This document shows positions 1-9,027 of a stretch of 64,000 nt of DNA, piece by piece. This stretch comes from Pseudomonadota bacterium (GTDB taxonomy: Bacteria; Pseudomonadota; Gammaproteobacteria; Xanthomonadales; Xanthomonadaceae): the NCBI GenBank assembly GCA_023419315.1, contig JAEZYE010000032.1:1-64000 (forward strand), read 5' to 3'. The notes below the pieces were generated by a model. The model did not search any database and was not told the origin of the DNA. It saw only the letters and a list, made by a program, of their open reading frames with translations. The first letter of the stretch is position 1. Each line of letters starts with the position of its first letter. The position numbers were made by a program, and so were the translations under genes.

Positions 1-1512
1 CGCCATGGTGGTGGAGATCTCGCGGTCGCCGGTGCTCTTGAGCAGACGGTCGAAGGCTTCCAGCTTGGGCGTGTCGATCGACTGGCTGGCCTTGCGGCGG
101 CGCTGCGGCAGATAGCCGCCCAGCGCGGCGCGGCGTTCCTTCAGGTACTGCACTTCCGGCGAGTTCTCGCCCGGGTGGTAGAACGGCACCTGCGCCGCCT
201 CTTCCAGCTGCTTGTCGGTGACCGGGATGTTGAAGCGGTCGCGGAATGTGCGGATGGCCTCGTCGTCCAGCTTCTTGGTCTGGTGGGTCGGGTTTAGCGA
301 TTCACCCGCCGAACCCATGCCGTAGCCCTTCACCGTCTTGGCCAGGATCACCGTGGGCATGCCCTTGGTGCTCACCGCCTCGTGGTAGGCCGCGTAGACC
401 TTGTGCGGATCGTGGCCGCCGCGATTGAGGCGCCAGATGTCGTCGTCGGACAGGTTGGCGACCATGGCCGCCGTCTCCGGGTACTTGCCGAAGAAGTTGT
501 CGCGCGTGTACTTGCCGCCGAACGCCTTGCAGTTCTGGTACTCGCCGTCGACGGTTTCCATCATCAGCTTCTTCAGCACGCCGCTGGTATCGCGCGCGAG
601 GAGCGGATCCCAGTAGCTGCCCCACAGCAGCTTGATGACGTTCCAGCCGCCGCCGCGGAACACGCCTTCCAGTTCCTGGATGATCTTGCCGTTGCCGCGC
701 ACCGGGCCATCCAGGCGCTGCAGGTTGCAGTTGACCACGAAGATCAGGTTGTCCAGGCCTTCGCGGCCGGCCAGCGCGATCGCGCCCAGGGTTTCCGGTT
801 CGTCGCTCTCGCCGTCGCCGATGAAGCACCACACCTTGCGGTCGGACTTTTCGATCAGGCCGCGGTGCTCCAGGTACTTCATGAACTGCGCCTGGTAGAT
901 CGCCGCCAGCGGGCCCAGGCCCATCGACACGGTCGGCGTCTGCCAGTAGTCCGGCATCAGCCACGGGTGCGGATAGGACGAGATGCCCTGGCCGTCGACT
1001 TCCATGCGGAAGTTGTCGAGCTGCTGCTCGCTGATGCGGCCTTCCAGGAACGAACGCGCGTAGATGCCCGGCGCGCTGTGGCCCTGGATGAACAGCAGGT
1101 CGCCCGGATGGCTGTCGCTGGGCGCGCGCCAGAAGTGGTTGAAGCCCACGTCGTACAGCGTGGCGCCGGAGGCGAAGCTGGCGATGTGTCCGCCGAGGTC
1201 ACCGGGCTTGCGGTTGGCGCGCACCACGGTGGCCATCGCGTTCCAGCGGATGATCGAACGGATGCGCCATTCCAGCGCGGCGTCGCCGGGCGACTTGGCT
1301 TCATTCGCCGGCGAAATCGTGTTGACGTATTCCGTGGTGGGCGAGAACGGCAGGTAGGCGCCGGCGCGGCGCGTGACTTCGACCATGCCTTCGAGCAACT
1401 GATGTGCACGCAGGGCGCCCTGGTTCGCAATCACCGCCTGCATCGAATCGATCCACTCGCGGGTTTCCACCGGATCCGGATCGCTCTGCAACATCTCGTT
1501 CAACCAGTTCAT
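1..1512 (-). CDS. aceE: Pyruvate dehydrogenase E1 component, homodimeric type (5' part; gene continues past the left edge)
   Basis: This is the thiamine-diphosphate-dependent E1 subunit of the pyruvate dehydrogenase complex, which decarboxylates pyruvate and acetylates the E2 lipoyl groups. The first 504 residues are visible; the family is about 890. The protein opens MNWLNEM, typical of AceE. The ThDP/Mg site GDGES lies at residues 232-236, followed about 27 residues later by FVVNCN, and GHSAPGIYARSF at 144-155 is also diagnostic. I chose the ATG at 1510-1512 because GGGAG sits five bases upstream; an in-frame ATG four codons earlier (1522-1524) is possible. The gene is divergent from the phosphatase gene at 1742. 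The 229-base gap holds a perfect 12-base palindrome but no other recognisable site. E2 and E3 genes are not in the window. Confidence 0.97.
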   Translation of the reverse strand, partial: MNWLNEMLQSDPDPVETREWIDSMQAVIANQGALRAHQLLEGMVEVTRRAGAYLPFSPTTEYVNTISPANEAKSPGDAALEWRIRSIIRWNAMATVVRANRKPGDLGGHIASFASGATLYDVGFNHFWRAPSDSHPGDLLFIQGHSAPGIYARSFLEGRISEQQLDNFRMEVDGQGISSYPHPWLMPDYWQTPTVSMGLGPLAAIYQAQFMKYLEHRGLIEKSDRKVWCFIGDGESDEPETLGAIALAGREGLDNLIFVVNCNLQRLDGPVRGNGKIIQELEGVFRGGGWNVIKLLWGSYWDPLLARDTSGVLKKLMMETVDGEYQNCKAFGGKYTRDNFFGKYPETAAMVANLSDDDIWRLNRGGHDPHKVYAAYHEAVSTKGMPTVILAKTVKGYGMGSAGESLNPTHQTKKLDDEAIRTFRDRFNIPVTDKQLEEAAQVPFYHPGENSPEVQYLKERRAALGGYLPQRRRKASQSIDTPKLEAFDRLLKSTGDREISTTMA

Positions 1513-1632
1513 TACCACTCCCATCTGTCGCGCGCAGCGCGCTGACGTTGTCGTTTTCAGGACCCCGAAGTGTATCGCACCCCTCCCGCCCGGCGCTGGC
1601 TACGCGGGCGTATGGAAGCGTGATTTTTTCGT

Positions 1633-1644
1633 TGTCCCGGGACA
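1633..1644. promoter_or_regulatory. Perfect 12-base palindrome between aceE and the phosphatase gene
   Basis: TGTCCCGGGACA is a perfect dyad about 120 bases upstream of aceE and 98 bases upstream of the divergent phosphatase gene. Its position would suit an operator for either. It does not resemble the E. coli PdhR operator, and short GC-rich palindromes arise by chance in such DNA. Confidence 0.2.
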
Positions 1645-1741
1645 CTGCGACCACACCAAAATGAGACCTCTGACGGCAGGCGATGTCATGCGTCGCGACG
1701 TATCATCCGGACGGGGGAACACTCAAGGACCGGGAGAGCGC

Positions 1742-3700
1742 ATGACGGGAAGTCGGCACCAGCGGCCGTTGTCGATGCACGCCGGGCGGGCGCACTGGCG
1801 GCAGAGCCTGCGCACGCGCATCGCGCTGTGGTCGGGCCTGCTCAATGTATTGCTGCTGGTTCTGCTGGTCGTGGCGATTTCGTGGTTCGTGCGCCGGCTG
1901 ATCGTGGAGGACGCGCGCGGCGATACGCGGGCCAGCGCACAGGAAGCTGCCGACCGGCTGGACAACGCCATGCGCTCGGTGGTGATCAGCATGCGCGGCC
2001 TGTCCGACCTGGTCGCCAACTCGGATCTGGATCCGGATGAACTGATGACCACGCTGCGGGCGATGGTGCGCGCCACGCCGGGCTGCGCAGGCGGTCTGCT
2101 GGTCCTGGAATCCGACGACGCCGGTCAACCGTTGTTCGCCCGCTACGTCGCCGCCGACGGCCGTGACCGCGATTTCGTCGCCGATGGCTACGACGTGCGC
2201 GCGCAGGGCTGGTTCCAGCGCACCGTGGCCGCGCCGGACGGCTGGTGGTCCGAGCCCTATCTGAACCAGACCGCCGGCCGCGTGTGGATGGTGACCTACA
2301 ACCGCCCGCTGCGACCGCACGGGCGCGGCGTGATGACGCGCGGAATGGTCAGCCTCGACCTGCCGCTGTCCATGCTGACCGACCAGTTCGACACGCTTGC
2401 CCACCTGCCCGGCTGGCGCGTGTCGCTGGTGGCGCCGGCCGGCACGCTGGCGGCGAACCCGGATTTCAGTGTGGCGGACGGGCTGACGCTGGAACAGCTC
2501 ATCCGCCGCACCGGACGTCTGGACCTGCTGCCAACCGCGGAGGCCGTCCGCCTGCGCCGTGCCTTGCAGCTTGTGCACACCGACGCGTTGACCGGCGAAA
2601 AGCGTTTCACCGTGGTCGAACCGGTGGGCGACAGCGGGTGGTCGTTGCTGGTGGCGCAGTCGTATGACCTCATCATCGAGCGGCTGGATCGCGCGCTGTG
2701 GCTGCTCGCCGGTGTCGGAACGGTGCTGGCACTGATCTGCATGCTGCTGGTGCGCCGCCTGTCCCGCCGCATCAGCGAGCCGGTCGAACGCCTCACCGAG
2801 TCGGCGGCCTACCTGGCCGAAGGCCACTACGAACAACCGGTGCCGTACCTCCGGCGCGAAGACGAAGTCGGGTTGATGGCGCGCACGCTGGAACATGCGC
2901 GCACGTCGATCCAGCAACAGCTGCGCGAAATCGAGGAAATGGGTGCGGCACGCCAGAAGCTGGAGAGCGAACTGGCGATCGCGCGCGACATCCAGCAGGC
3001 AATGTTGCCGCCAGGCCGCGTGATCGATCGCGATGACCGCCATCTGGAGATCTGGGCGCAACTGGAACCGGCGAAAACGGTCGGTGGAGATTTCTACAGC
3101 TTTTTCGACAGCAGCGACGGCCGCCTGTGGTTCGCGATTGGCGATGTGTCGGACAAGGGCATTCCCGCGGCGCTGTTCATGGCGCGGACCGTGACCGTGC
3201 TGGAAATTGCCGCGCGCAGCGGCACCTCGCCCGCGCAGGTGCTGGCCGAAGCTTCCTCGCGGCTGGTCGAACGCAACGACACCTGCATGTTCACCACCGT
3301 GCTGTTCGGTCGGGTAGACCCGCGCACCGGCGAACTGGTGCTCGCCAGTGCCGGCCATGACCCGCCCCTGCTGCATTTCGCCGACGGACGGTGCGAAGCG
3401 GTTCCGGTGGAGACGGGGCCGCCGCTGGGTTTCGAGGCCAGCGTCGATTTCCCCGAATGGCACGGCAGGCTGGCGCCGGGCGCGACCCTGCTCGCCTACA
3501 CCGACGGGATTACCGAAGCATTCGACAGCCAGCAGGAAGCGTTCGGCCTGTCGCGGGTATGCGCCGCGCTGGAATCCGGCGCCAGCGCACAGGATCAATG
3601 CCTCGGGCTGATTGCCCGCGTCCACGCTTTCGCGCATCCTGCCGCACAGTCGGATGACCTCACCGTCCTGGCCATGCGCCTGCGCCAGGATCGCACCTGA
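1742..3700 (+). CDS. Membrane-bound PP2C/SpoIIE-type serine phosphatase with extracytoplasmic sensor and HAMP domain (RsbU-like)
   Basis: This 652-residue protein should dephosphorylate a STAS-domain antagonist in a partner-switching pathway in response to an extracytoplasmic cue. Order: TM1 about 28-50, a roughly 265-residue periplasmic Cache-like sensor, TM2 about 319-341, HAMP, a short coiled coil with MGAARQKLESELAIARDIQ, then the SpoIIE/PP2C domain from about 430. Metal-binding motifs are present: GGDFY, GDVSDKG (about 467-473) and YTDGITEAF near the end. The ATG at 1742 follows GGGAG; an in-frame upstream ATG at 1661 lacks a comparable site. The next genes encode an RsbW-like kinase and two STAS proteins on the same strand, the usual partners. 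The signal sensed and the final target are not evident. Confidence 0.9.
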   Translation: MTGSRHQRPLSMHAGRAHWRQSLRTRIALWSGLLNVLLLVLLVVAISWFVRRLIVEDARGDTRASAQEAADRLDNAMRSVVISMRGLSDLVANSDLDPDELMTTLRAMVRATPGCAGGLLVLESDDAGQPLFARYVAADGRDRDFVADGYDVRAQGWFQRTVAAPDGWWSEPYLNQTAGRVWMVTYNRPLRPHGRGVMTRGMVSLDLPLSMLTDQFDTLAHLPGWRVSLVAPAGTLAANPDFSVADGLTLEQLIRRTGRLDLLPTAEAVRLRRALQLVHTDALTGEKRFTVVEPVGDSGWSLLVAQSYDLIIERLDRALWLLAGVGTVLALICMLLVRRLSRRISEPVERLTESAAYLAEGHYEQPVPYLRREDEVGLMARTLEHARTSIQQQLREIEEMGAARQKLESELAIARDIQQAMLPPGRVIDRDDRHLEIWAQLEPAKTVGGDFYSFFDSSDGRLWFAIGDVSDKGIPAALFMARTVTVLEIAARSGTSPAQVLAEASSRLVERNDTCMFTTVLFGRVDPRTGELVLASAGHDPPLLHFADGRCEAVPVETGPPLGFEASVDFPEWHGRLAPGATLLAYTDGITEAFDSQQEAFGLSRVCAALESGASAQDQCLGLIARVHAFAHPAAQSDDLTVLAMRLRQDRT

Positions 3701-3806
3701 CGGCCGTTCGACCCACGCACGATGGACGGGGTCACGCCCCTTCGGACAAAGGGTCCCCCATGATCGTGCGCGCCACGCGACACTCACGGACAAGGAGGAA
3801 CGCGCC

Positions 3807-4241
3807 ATGCTGATACGCCTGATCGTTCCCGGCGAATACGCCCGGGTGGAGGATCTCAACGCATCGCTGGAAGCGGTATTGAGCCGTCATGGCATCGGCC
3901 GCGAGTTGCGCAATGACGTCCGCCTCATCGTCGAGGAGCTGGCAAGCAACGCAATCGATTACGGCGGCGAGCCGATGGGGATTCCGCAGCACGAATTGTC
4001 CGTCGACATCAGTCTGGAAGGCGAACTGCTGCATCTGGAGTTCCGTGACACCGGCGCGCCCTTCGATCCGCTGACCGCGCCCGAACCCGATCTCGACGCC
4101 GACATCCAGGAGCGCGCAATCGGCGGACTCGGCGTATATCTGATCCGGCAGCTCGCCCACCGCATCGCCTACCACCGCACCGCCACCCACAACGTGTTGC
4201 GCGTCAGCCTGCGCACCGGCAACGAGGAGAAAGCGTCATGA
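3807..4241 (+). CDS. RsbW/SpoIIAB-like anti-sigma-type serine kinase (HATPase_c)
   Basis: The product is 144 residues, the size of RsbW/SpoIIAB proteins. It has a GHKL ATP-binding fold: N box VEELASNAIDYGG, G1 box FRDTGAPFDP and G2 box GGLGVYLI. Such kinases phosphorylate the conserved serine of a STAS antagonist and sequester a partner when not bound to it. The ATG at 3807 is preceded by AAGGAGG at 3792-3798. The stop overlaps the next ATG (ATGA), so the first STAS gene is translationally coupled. The 106 bases between the phosphatase and this gene contain no clear terminator, so one transcript is likely. No sigma factor lies nearby, so the regulated partner is unknown. Confidence 0.88.
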   Translation: MLIRLIVPGEYARVEDLNASLEAVLSRHGIGRELRNDVRLIVEELASNAIDYGGEPMGIPQHELSVDISLEGELLHLEFRDTGAPFDPLTAPEPDLDADIQERAIGGLGVYLIRQLAHRIAYHRTATHNVLRVSLRTGNEEKAS

Positions 4242-4621
4242 GCCTGGACATCGTGATCCAGCCACCGGGCCAGGGCAGCCAGCGCGTCGCCGTGCAGGGC
4301 CGGCTCGATACCCACACCTACGAGGATCTGGACGAAGCGCTGGCGCCGCTGCTCACGCCGCAGCTGCATTCGCTGGTGCTGGATCTGTCGGATCTGGAAT
4401 ACATCAGCAGCGCCGGCATCCGATCGATTTTCAAGGCGCGTAAAACACTGGCCGGTCATGGCGGAAAAGTACTGATCGTCAATCCGCAACCGCAGATCCA
4501 GAAGGTGTTCGACGTGGTCAAGGCCGTGCCGCTCAACGACATCTTCGGTTCCACTGCCGAGGCCGATGCTTACCTGGACGCCATGCAGCGCAAGGTGCTA
4601 GAAGGCGATGAGCAGGACTGA
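4238..4621 (+). CDS. STAS-domain anti-sigma factor antagonist 1 (RsbV/SpoIIAA-like)
   Basis: A 127-residue single STAS domain. The phosphorylation segment YISSAGIRSIFKARK is intact and its SSAGIRS serine is the expected kinase/phosphatase target. The product should bind the RsbW-like protein encoded just upstream when unphosphorylated. The ATG overlaps the upstream stop by four bases. Roughly half its residues match the STAS protein at 4655, including the C-terminal blocks IFGS and EADAYLD, so the two look like a local duplication. Divergence is concentrated at the N terminus and helix alpha-2. Confidence 0.92.
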   Translation: MSLDIVIQPPGQGSQRVAVQGRLDTHTYEDLDEALAPLLTPQLHSLVLDLSDLEYISSAGIRSIFKARKTLAGHGGKVLIVNPQPQIQKVFDVVKAVPLNDIFGSTAEADAYLDAMQRKVLEGDEQD

Positions 4622-4654
4622 GCAGCAAGCGGACTTGGACAGGAAGCACCGCAC

Positions 4655-5032
4655 GTGAATCTTGGAATCGACATCTATCCCCCCGTCAACGGCAATCACT
4701 ACGTGATGCTGAGTGGCCGGCTGGATTCGGGCAGCTTCGAATCGCTGGATGAGCAGCTTGAACCGCTGCTCGCCGATCGTCCGCACGCACTGGTGCTGGA
4801 TCTGGCGCATCTGGACTACATCAGCAGCGCGGGTGTTCGCAGCATCCTGCGCGCGCGCAAGGCGCTGGCGCCGCACAACGGCCGCGTGCTGGTCGTGCAT
4901 CCGCAGGAACAGATCCGCAAGGTGCTGGAGATCGTCCAGGCCGTTCCCATCGAAAGCATTTTCGGCAGCATCGAAGAAGCCGATGCCTATCTGGACGAAC
5001 TGCAGCGGCGCATCCTCGGCGATGAACACTGA
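4655..5032 (+). CDS. STAS-domain anti-sigma factor antagonist 2
   Basis: A 125-residue STAS domain with YISSAGVRSILRARK around the phosphorylatable serine. It starts with GTG at 4655, preceded by AGGA. It closely resembles the preceding STAS protein in length and layout and ends just before a strong bidirectional terminator, making it the last gene of the partner-switching operon. Two antagonists for one kinase and one phosphatase could mean graded control or a second partner encoded elsewhere. Confidence 0.9.
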   Translation: MNLGIDIYPPVNGNHYVMLSGRLDSGSFESLDEQLEPLLADRPHALVLDLAHLDYISSAGVRSILRARKALAPHNGRVLVVHPQEQIRKVLEIVQAVPIESIFGSIEEADAYLDELQRRILGDEH

Positions 5033-5062
5033 GGGCGTGAACGTCCTGCCGGGAGTCCGCTG

Positions 5063-5092
5063 AAAAAAAGCCCCGCATTGCGGGGCTTTTTT
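5063..5092. terminator. Bidirectional intrinsic terminator between the STAS operon and maeB
   Basis: The stem GCCCCGC/GCGGGGC (5070-5076 with 5080-5086, loop ATT) is flanked by seven A on the left and six T on the right. It can therefore end transcripts from the STAS operon on the plus strand and from maeB on the minus strand. Confidence 0.93.
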
Positions 5093-5126
5093 CTTCGTGG
5101 CTGCCAGGTGGGTTGCGCGATCAACG

Positions 5127-7424
5127 TCAGCCCAGGCTCGCCTTTTCCGCGTCACGCTGCGCGCGGATCTGCGCATCCACCGCGGCAATCGCGGTCATGT
5201 TGATCACGCGACGCGGCGTCGCGCTGGTGGTCAGGATGTGCACCGGCTTGGAAATGCCCATCAGGATCGGGCCGATCGCCACGCCATCGGTCACCACGCG
5301 CACCATGTTGTAGGTGATGTTGGCGGCGTCCAGGTTCGGCAGCACGAACAGGTTCGCGCGGCCGGTCAGCGTGCTGCCGGGCATGATGCGATTGCGCAGC
5401 ACTTCGTCCCACGCGGTGTCGCCCTGCATTTCGCCATCGACGTTCAACTTGGGATTGCGTTTGAGCAGCAGCTCGCGCACCTGCCGCATCTTCACCGAGC
5501 CCTTGGTTTCGTGGCTGCCGAAGTTCGAATGCGACAGCAGCGCCACGCGCGGTTCGATGCCGAACAGCTTCAGGCGATACGCCGCCTGCAGCGTGGCTTC
5601 GGCGATCTGTTCGGCAGTCGGATCTTCCTGCACGTGCGTGTCGAGGAAGAAGTACGCGCCCTGGTTGTTGATCACGCCGGTCATGGCCGAGGTCGACTGC
5701 ACGCCCGGATCCAGCGGAATCACGCTGCGCACGTAGCCGAGCTTCTTGTGGAAACGTCCAACCAGGCCGCTGACCATCGCATCGGCCTCGCCACGCGCGA
5801 CCATCACGGCGGCGATCAGGGTCGGCCGGGAACGCATCAGGTTCTTGGCCGCGGCAGGGGTGACGCCACGACGCGAGGTTAGTGCGTGGTAGTGCTGCCA
5901 GTAGTCGTTGAAGCGCGGATCGTCATCCTGGTTGGTCAGCTCGAAATCCACGCCCGGACGCATGCGCAGGCCGAGCCGCTGGATGCGCGCTTCGATGACA
6001 TCGGGCCGGCCAATCAGGATCGGATAGGCGAGCTGTTCGTCGATGACCGTCTGCACCGCGCGCAGCACGGTTTCCTCTTCGCCCTCGGCGTAGACCACGC
6101 GCTTGCGATCGGCGCGCGCACGGTCGTACACCGGCTTCATCATCAGGCTGGTGCGATAGACGAACTGGCCGAGCTTCTCGCGATAGGCCTCCAGATCCGG
6201 CATCGGGCGCGAGGCCACGCCGGATTCCATCGCCGCCTTCGCCACGGCCGGCGCGAGCTCCACCAGCAGGCGCGGATCGAACGGACGCGGAATCAGGTAT
6301 TCGGCACCGAAGCAGGGCACTTCATCGCCATAGGCGGCGCCCAGATCCGACGCTTCGCGGCGGGCAAGCTTGGCGATGGCGTGCACGCAGGCGAGCTTCA
6401 TCGCCTCGTTGATGCCGGTCGCACCGACGTCCAGCGCACCGCGGAAAATGTACGGGAAGCACAGCGCGTTGTTGACCTGGTTCGGGTAGTCCGAACGGCC
6501 GGTGGCGATGATGCAGTCCGGGCGCACGCGGCGCGCTTCTTCCGGCAGGATTTCCGGCGTCGGATTGGCGAGCGCCAGGATGATCGGTCGCGGCGCCATC
6601 GTGGCGACCATTTCCGGCTTCAGCACGCCAGCCGCCGACAGGCCAAGGAAGATGTCCGCGCCATCGACGATTTCGGCCAGCGTGCGCTTGGGTGTTTCGC
6701 GCGCGTAGCGGGCCTTGTCCGGATCCATGTTCGGGCGGCCGGTGTAGAGCACGCCGTCGCGATCCACCGCCAGGATGTTCTCCGGCTTCAGGCCCAGCGC
6801 GACCAGCATGTCCAGGCAGGCGATGCCCGCCGCGCCGGCGCCACTGGTGGCCAGCTTCACGTCCTCGATCTTCTTGCCGACCACTTCCAGCGCGTTGACG
6901 ACCGCCGCGCCGACGATGATCGCCGTGCCGTGCTGATCGTCGTGGAAGACCGGAATGTTCATCCGCTCGCGCAGCTTGCGCTCGACGATGAAGCACTCCG
7001 GCGCCTTGATGTCTTCCAGGTTGATGCCGCCAAAGGTCGGTTCGAGGCTGGCGATGATGTCCACCAGCTTGTCGGGATCGGTTTCATTGATCTCGATGTC
7101 GAAGACATCGACGCCGGCGAACTTCTGGAACAGCACGCCCTTGCCTTCCATCACCGGCTTGCCCGCCAGTGCGCCGATGTTGCCCAGGCCGAGCACCGCG
7201 GTGCCGTTGGTCACCACCGCCACCAGGTTGCCGCGCGCGGTCATTTCGCTGGCCGCGCGCGGATCCTCGACGATGGCTTCGCAGGCGTAGGCAACCCCCG
7301 GCGAATACGCCAGCGCCAGATCGCGCTGGGTCAACATGGGCTTGGTCGGCGAGACCTTGATCTTGCCCGGCGGGGAAATGCGGTGGTATTCGAGCGCGGC
7401 CTGCTTGAAATCGTCGTTGGACAT
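5127..7424 (-). CDS. maeB: NADP-dependent malic enzyme with C-terminal phosphotransacetylase-like domain
   Basis: This 765-residue protein has the MaeB architecture: malic enzyme domains (about 1-430) followed by a PTA_PTB-like domain (about 440-760), against about 759 in E. coli MaeB. It decarboxylates malate to pyruvate with NADP reduction. The start [16 protein letters not shown] and [20 protein letters not shown] and a [10 protein letters not shown] dinucleotide-binding loop identify it. In this family the C-terminal domain acts as an allosteric module, often responsive to acetyl-CoA, rather than a working phosphotransacetylase. It ends at the shared terminator. dctA lies 100 bases upstream on the same strand, so C4-dicarboxylate uptake and malate conversion are encoded side by side. 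Confidence 0.97.
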   Translation of the reverse strand: MSNDDFKQAALEYHRISPPGKIKVSPTKPMLTQRDLALAYSPGVAYACEAIVEDPRAASEMTARGNLVAVVTNGTAVLGLGNIGALAGKPVMEGKGVLFQKFAGVDVFDIEINETDPDKLVDIIASLEPTFGGINLEDIKAPECFIVERKLRERMNIPVFHDDQHGTAIIVGAAVVNALEVVGKKIEDVKLATSGAGAAGIACLDMLVALGLKPENILAVDRDGVLYTGRPNMDPDKARYARETPKRTLAEIVDGADIFLGLSAAGVLKPEMVATMAPRPIILALANPTPEILPEEARRVRPDCIIATGRSDYPNQVNNALCFPYIFRGALDVGATGINEAMKLACVHAIAKLARREASDLGAAYGDEVPCFGAEYLIPRPFDPRLLVELAPAVAKAAMESGVASRPMPDLEAYREKLGQFVYRTSLMMKPVYDRARADRKRVVYAEGEEETVLRAVQTVIDEQLAYPILIGRPDVIEARIQRLGLRMRPGVDFELTNQDDDPRFNDYWQHYHALTSRRGVTPAAAKNLMRSRPTLIAAVMVARGEADAMVSGLVGRFHKKLGYVRSVIPLDPGVQSTSAMTGVINNQGAYFFLDTHVQEDPTAEQIAEATLQAAYRLKLFGIEPRVALLSHSNFGSHETKGSVKMRQVRELLLKRNPKLNVDGEMQGDTAWDEVLRNRIMPGSTLTGRANLFVLPNLDAANITYNMVRVVTDGVAIGPILMGISKPVHILTTSATPRRVINMTAIAAVDAQIRAQRDAEKASLG

Positions 7425-7524
7425 TAGGGACGTCTTTGTACTGCGCGGAAGGTGCCGGTGATTCTAACGCCTGCGCGCGTCATTGCCCGACCGGCCGATG
7501 CTGCGCAGCAAGATCGGCAAACGA

Positions 7525-8862
7525 TCAATCGGTGCCGAGCGAGGGCGCGGCCTGCAGCGGCGGCATCGCCGGCACGTCTTCGCCATCGAGCGCACGGGCG
7601 AGCTTGTCGGTGTCGAGCGCCCGTTCCCACCGCGAAACCACAACCGTGGCGACAGCGTTGCCGATGAAGTTGGTCAGCGAGCGGCATTCGCTCATGAAGC
7701 GATCCACGCCCAGGATCAGCGCCATGCCCGCCACCGGCACGGTCGGCACCACCGAAAGCGTGGCCGCCAGGGTGATGAAGCCGGCGCCGGTAACGCCGGC
7801 TGCGCCCTTAGACGACAGCATCGCCACCAGCAGCAAGGTGATCTGTTGCCACAGGCTGAGCTCGGTATTGGTCGCCTGTGCGATGAACAGCGCCGCCAGC
7901 GTCATGTAGATGTTGGTGCCGTCCAGGTTGAACGAGTAGCCGGTCGGCACGACCAGCCCGACCACGGATTTCTCGCAGCCGGCCTTTTCCATCTTTTCCA
8001 TCAGCGAAGGCAGGGCCGACTCCGATGAAGAAGTGCCGAGCACCAGCAGCAGCTCCGACTTCAGATAGCGCGCCAGCTTCAGCACCGAGAAGCCGCACAA
8101 CCGCGACACCGCGCCGAGCACGACCAGCACGAACAGCAGCGAGCTGACGTAGAACGTGCCCACCAGCCATGCCAGGTTGACCAGCGAGGCGATGCCGTAC
8201 TTGCCGATGGTGAAGGCGATGGCGCCGAACGCCCCGATGGGCGCGGCCTTCATCAGCAGGTGCACCATCTTGAATACCGGCACGGTCAGCGCTTCGAGGA
8301 AATCCACAATCGGACGCCCGCGTTCGCCGGTCATCGCCAGCGAGATGCCGAACACCACGGCCACCAGCAGCACCTGCAGGATGTTCGGCGAAGTGAAGGC
8401 ACCAAGCAGCGAGGACGGAATGATGTCCAGCAGGAACTCGACCAGGCTCAGGTCGTGCGCCTTCTGGGTGTAGTCGCGCACCGCACCGATGTCCAGGTCC
8501 GCGGGGTTGATGTTCATGCCCGCGCCGGGCTGCACCACGTTCGCCACCACCAGGCCGACGACCAGCGCCAGCGTGGAGAAGAACAGGAAATAGGTCATCG
8601 CCTTGCCGAACACGCGGCCCACCTTGCCCAGGTGCGGCATGCCGGCCACGCCGGTCACGATGGTCAGGAAGATGACCGGCGCGATGATCATCTTCACCAG
8701 CTTGATGAAGGCATCGCCCAACGGCTTGAGCTGTGCGGCGAACGCGGGCTCGAAATGGCCCAGCAACGCGCCGATGGTGATGGCGATCAGCACCTGCACG
8801 TACAACTGGCGGTAGAACGGGCGTGCTTCCGGGGGGGCGACGGGATGCGTGGAAACGTGCAC
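7525..8862 (-). CDS. dctA: C4-dicarboxylate:cation symporter
   Basis: A 445-residue DAACS-family inner-membrane transporter for succinate, fumarate and malate, very close to E. coli DctA (428). Signatures include [25 protein letters not shown], the serine-rich loop [12 protein letters not shown] and the substrate/cation motif [14 protein letters not shown]. The ATG at 8862 gives [21 protein letters not shown]. It is divergent from the hybrid sensor kinase gene, and the 165-base gap carries two TTGGTACTAG repeats that recur in front of the cognate response regulator gene. This suggests direct control by that two-component system. No convincing sigma-54 promoter was seen. Confidence 0.95.
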   Translation of the reverse strand: MHVSTHPVAPPEARPFYRQLYVQVLIAITIGALLGHFEPAFAAQLKPLGDAFIKLVKMIIAPVIFLTIVTGVAGMPHLGKVGRVFGKAMTYFLFFSTLALVVGLVVANVVQPGAGMNINPADLDIGAVRDYTQKAHDLSLVEFLLDIIPSSLLGAFTSPNILQVLLVAVVFGISLAMTGERGRPIVDFLEALTVPVFKMVHLLMKAAPIGAFGAIAFTIGKYGIASLVNLAWLVGTFYVSSLLFVLVVLGAVSRLCGFSVLKLARYLKSELLLVLGTSSSESALPSLMEKMEKAGCEKSVVGLVVPTGYSFNLDGTNIYMTLAALFIAQATNTELSLWQQITLLLVAMLSSKGAAGVTGAGFITLAATLSVVPTVPVAGMALILGVDRFMSECRSLTNFIGNAVATVVVSRWERALDTDKLARALDGEDVPAMPPLQAAPSLGTD

Positions 8863-8918
8863 GGCGGATCTCGCGTTGCGGGACGGAGTGCGTGTTCTAC
8901 GCGCGGTGGGCGCGGGAT

Positions 8919-8956
8919 CCGATAACGCATTGGTACTAGTAGTCCTTTGGTACTAG
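8919..8956. promoter_or_regulatory. Putative response-regulator operator between dctA and the sensor kinase gene (two TTGGTACTAG direct repeats)
   Basis: TTGGTACTAG occurs at 8930-8939 and again at 8947-8956, 17 bases start to start. The first copy sits in a longer block (8919-8939) that matches 19 of 21 bases of the reverse complement of 12360-12380, in front of the response regulator gene. The shared core includes CGCATTGGTACTAG. The first copy also contains the imperfect dyad CCGAT-N5-ATTGG. A LuxR-type dimer could bind such sites, but this is inference. Confidence 0.6.
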
Positions 8957-9027
8957 GCCGTGTCCGCCGGTATCGCCACGGCCACGCGGGGATTGAGAAT
9001 CACGCCCAACTGCCCGAGCATGCCGCA

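Noticed and set aside
382..1545. Long plus-strand open frame opposite aceE
   Set aside because: It is antisense to the strongly supported aceE frame and has the repetitive Ala/Arg/His/Val composition that GC-rich shadow frames show.
1703..3859. 718-codon minus-strand frame opposite the phosphatase gene
   Set aside because: No domain, low-complexity composition, and entirely antisense to a gene with full catalytic motifs.
7499..7510. TGCTGCGCAGCA palindrome between dctA and maeB
   Set aside because: It is downstream of dctA and not followed by a T-run; common by chance in this base composition.
8863..9027. Sigma-54 promoter for dctA
   Set aside because: dctA is often sigma-54 dependent, but I found no GG-N10-GC element with good flanks in this gap.
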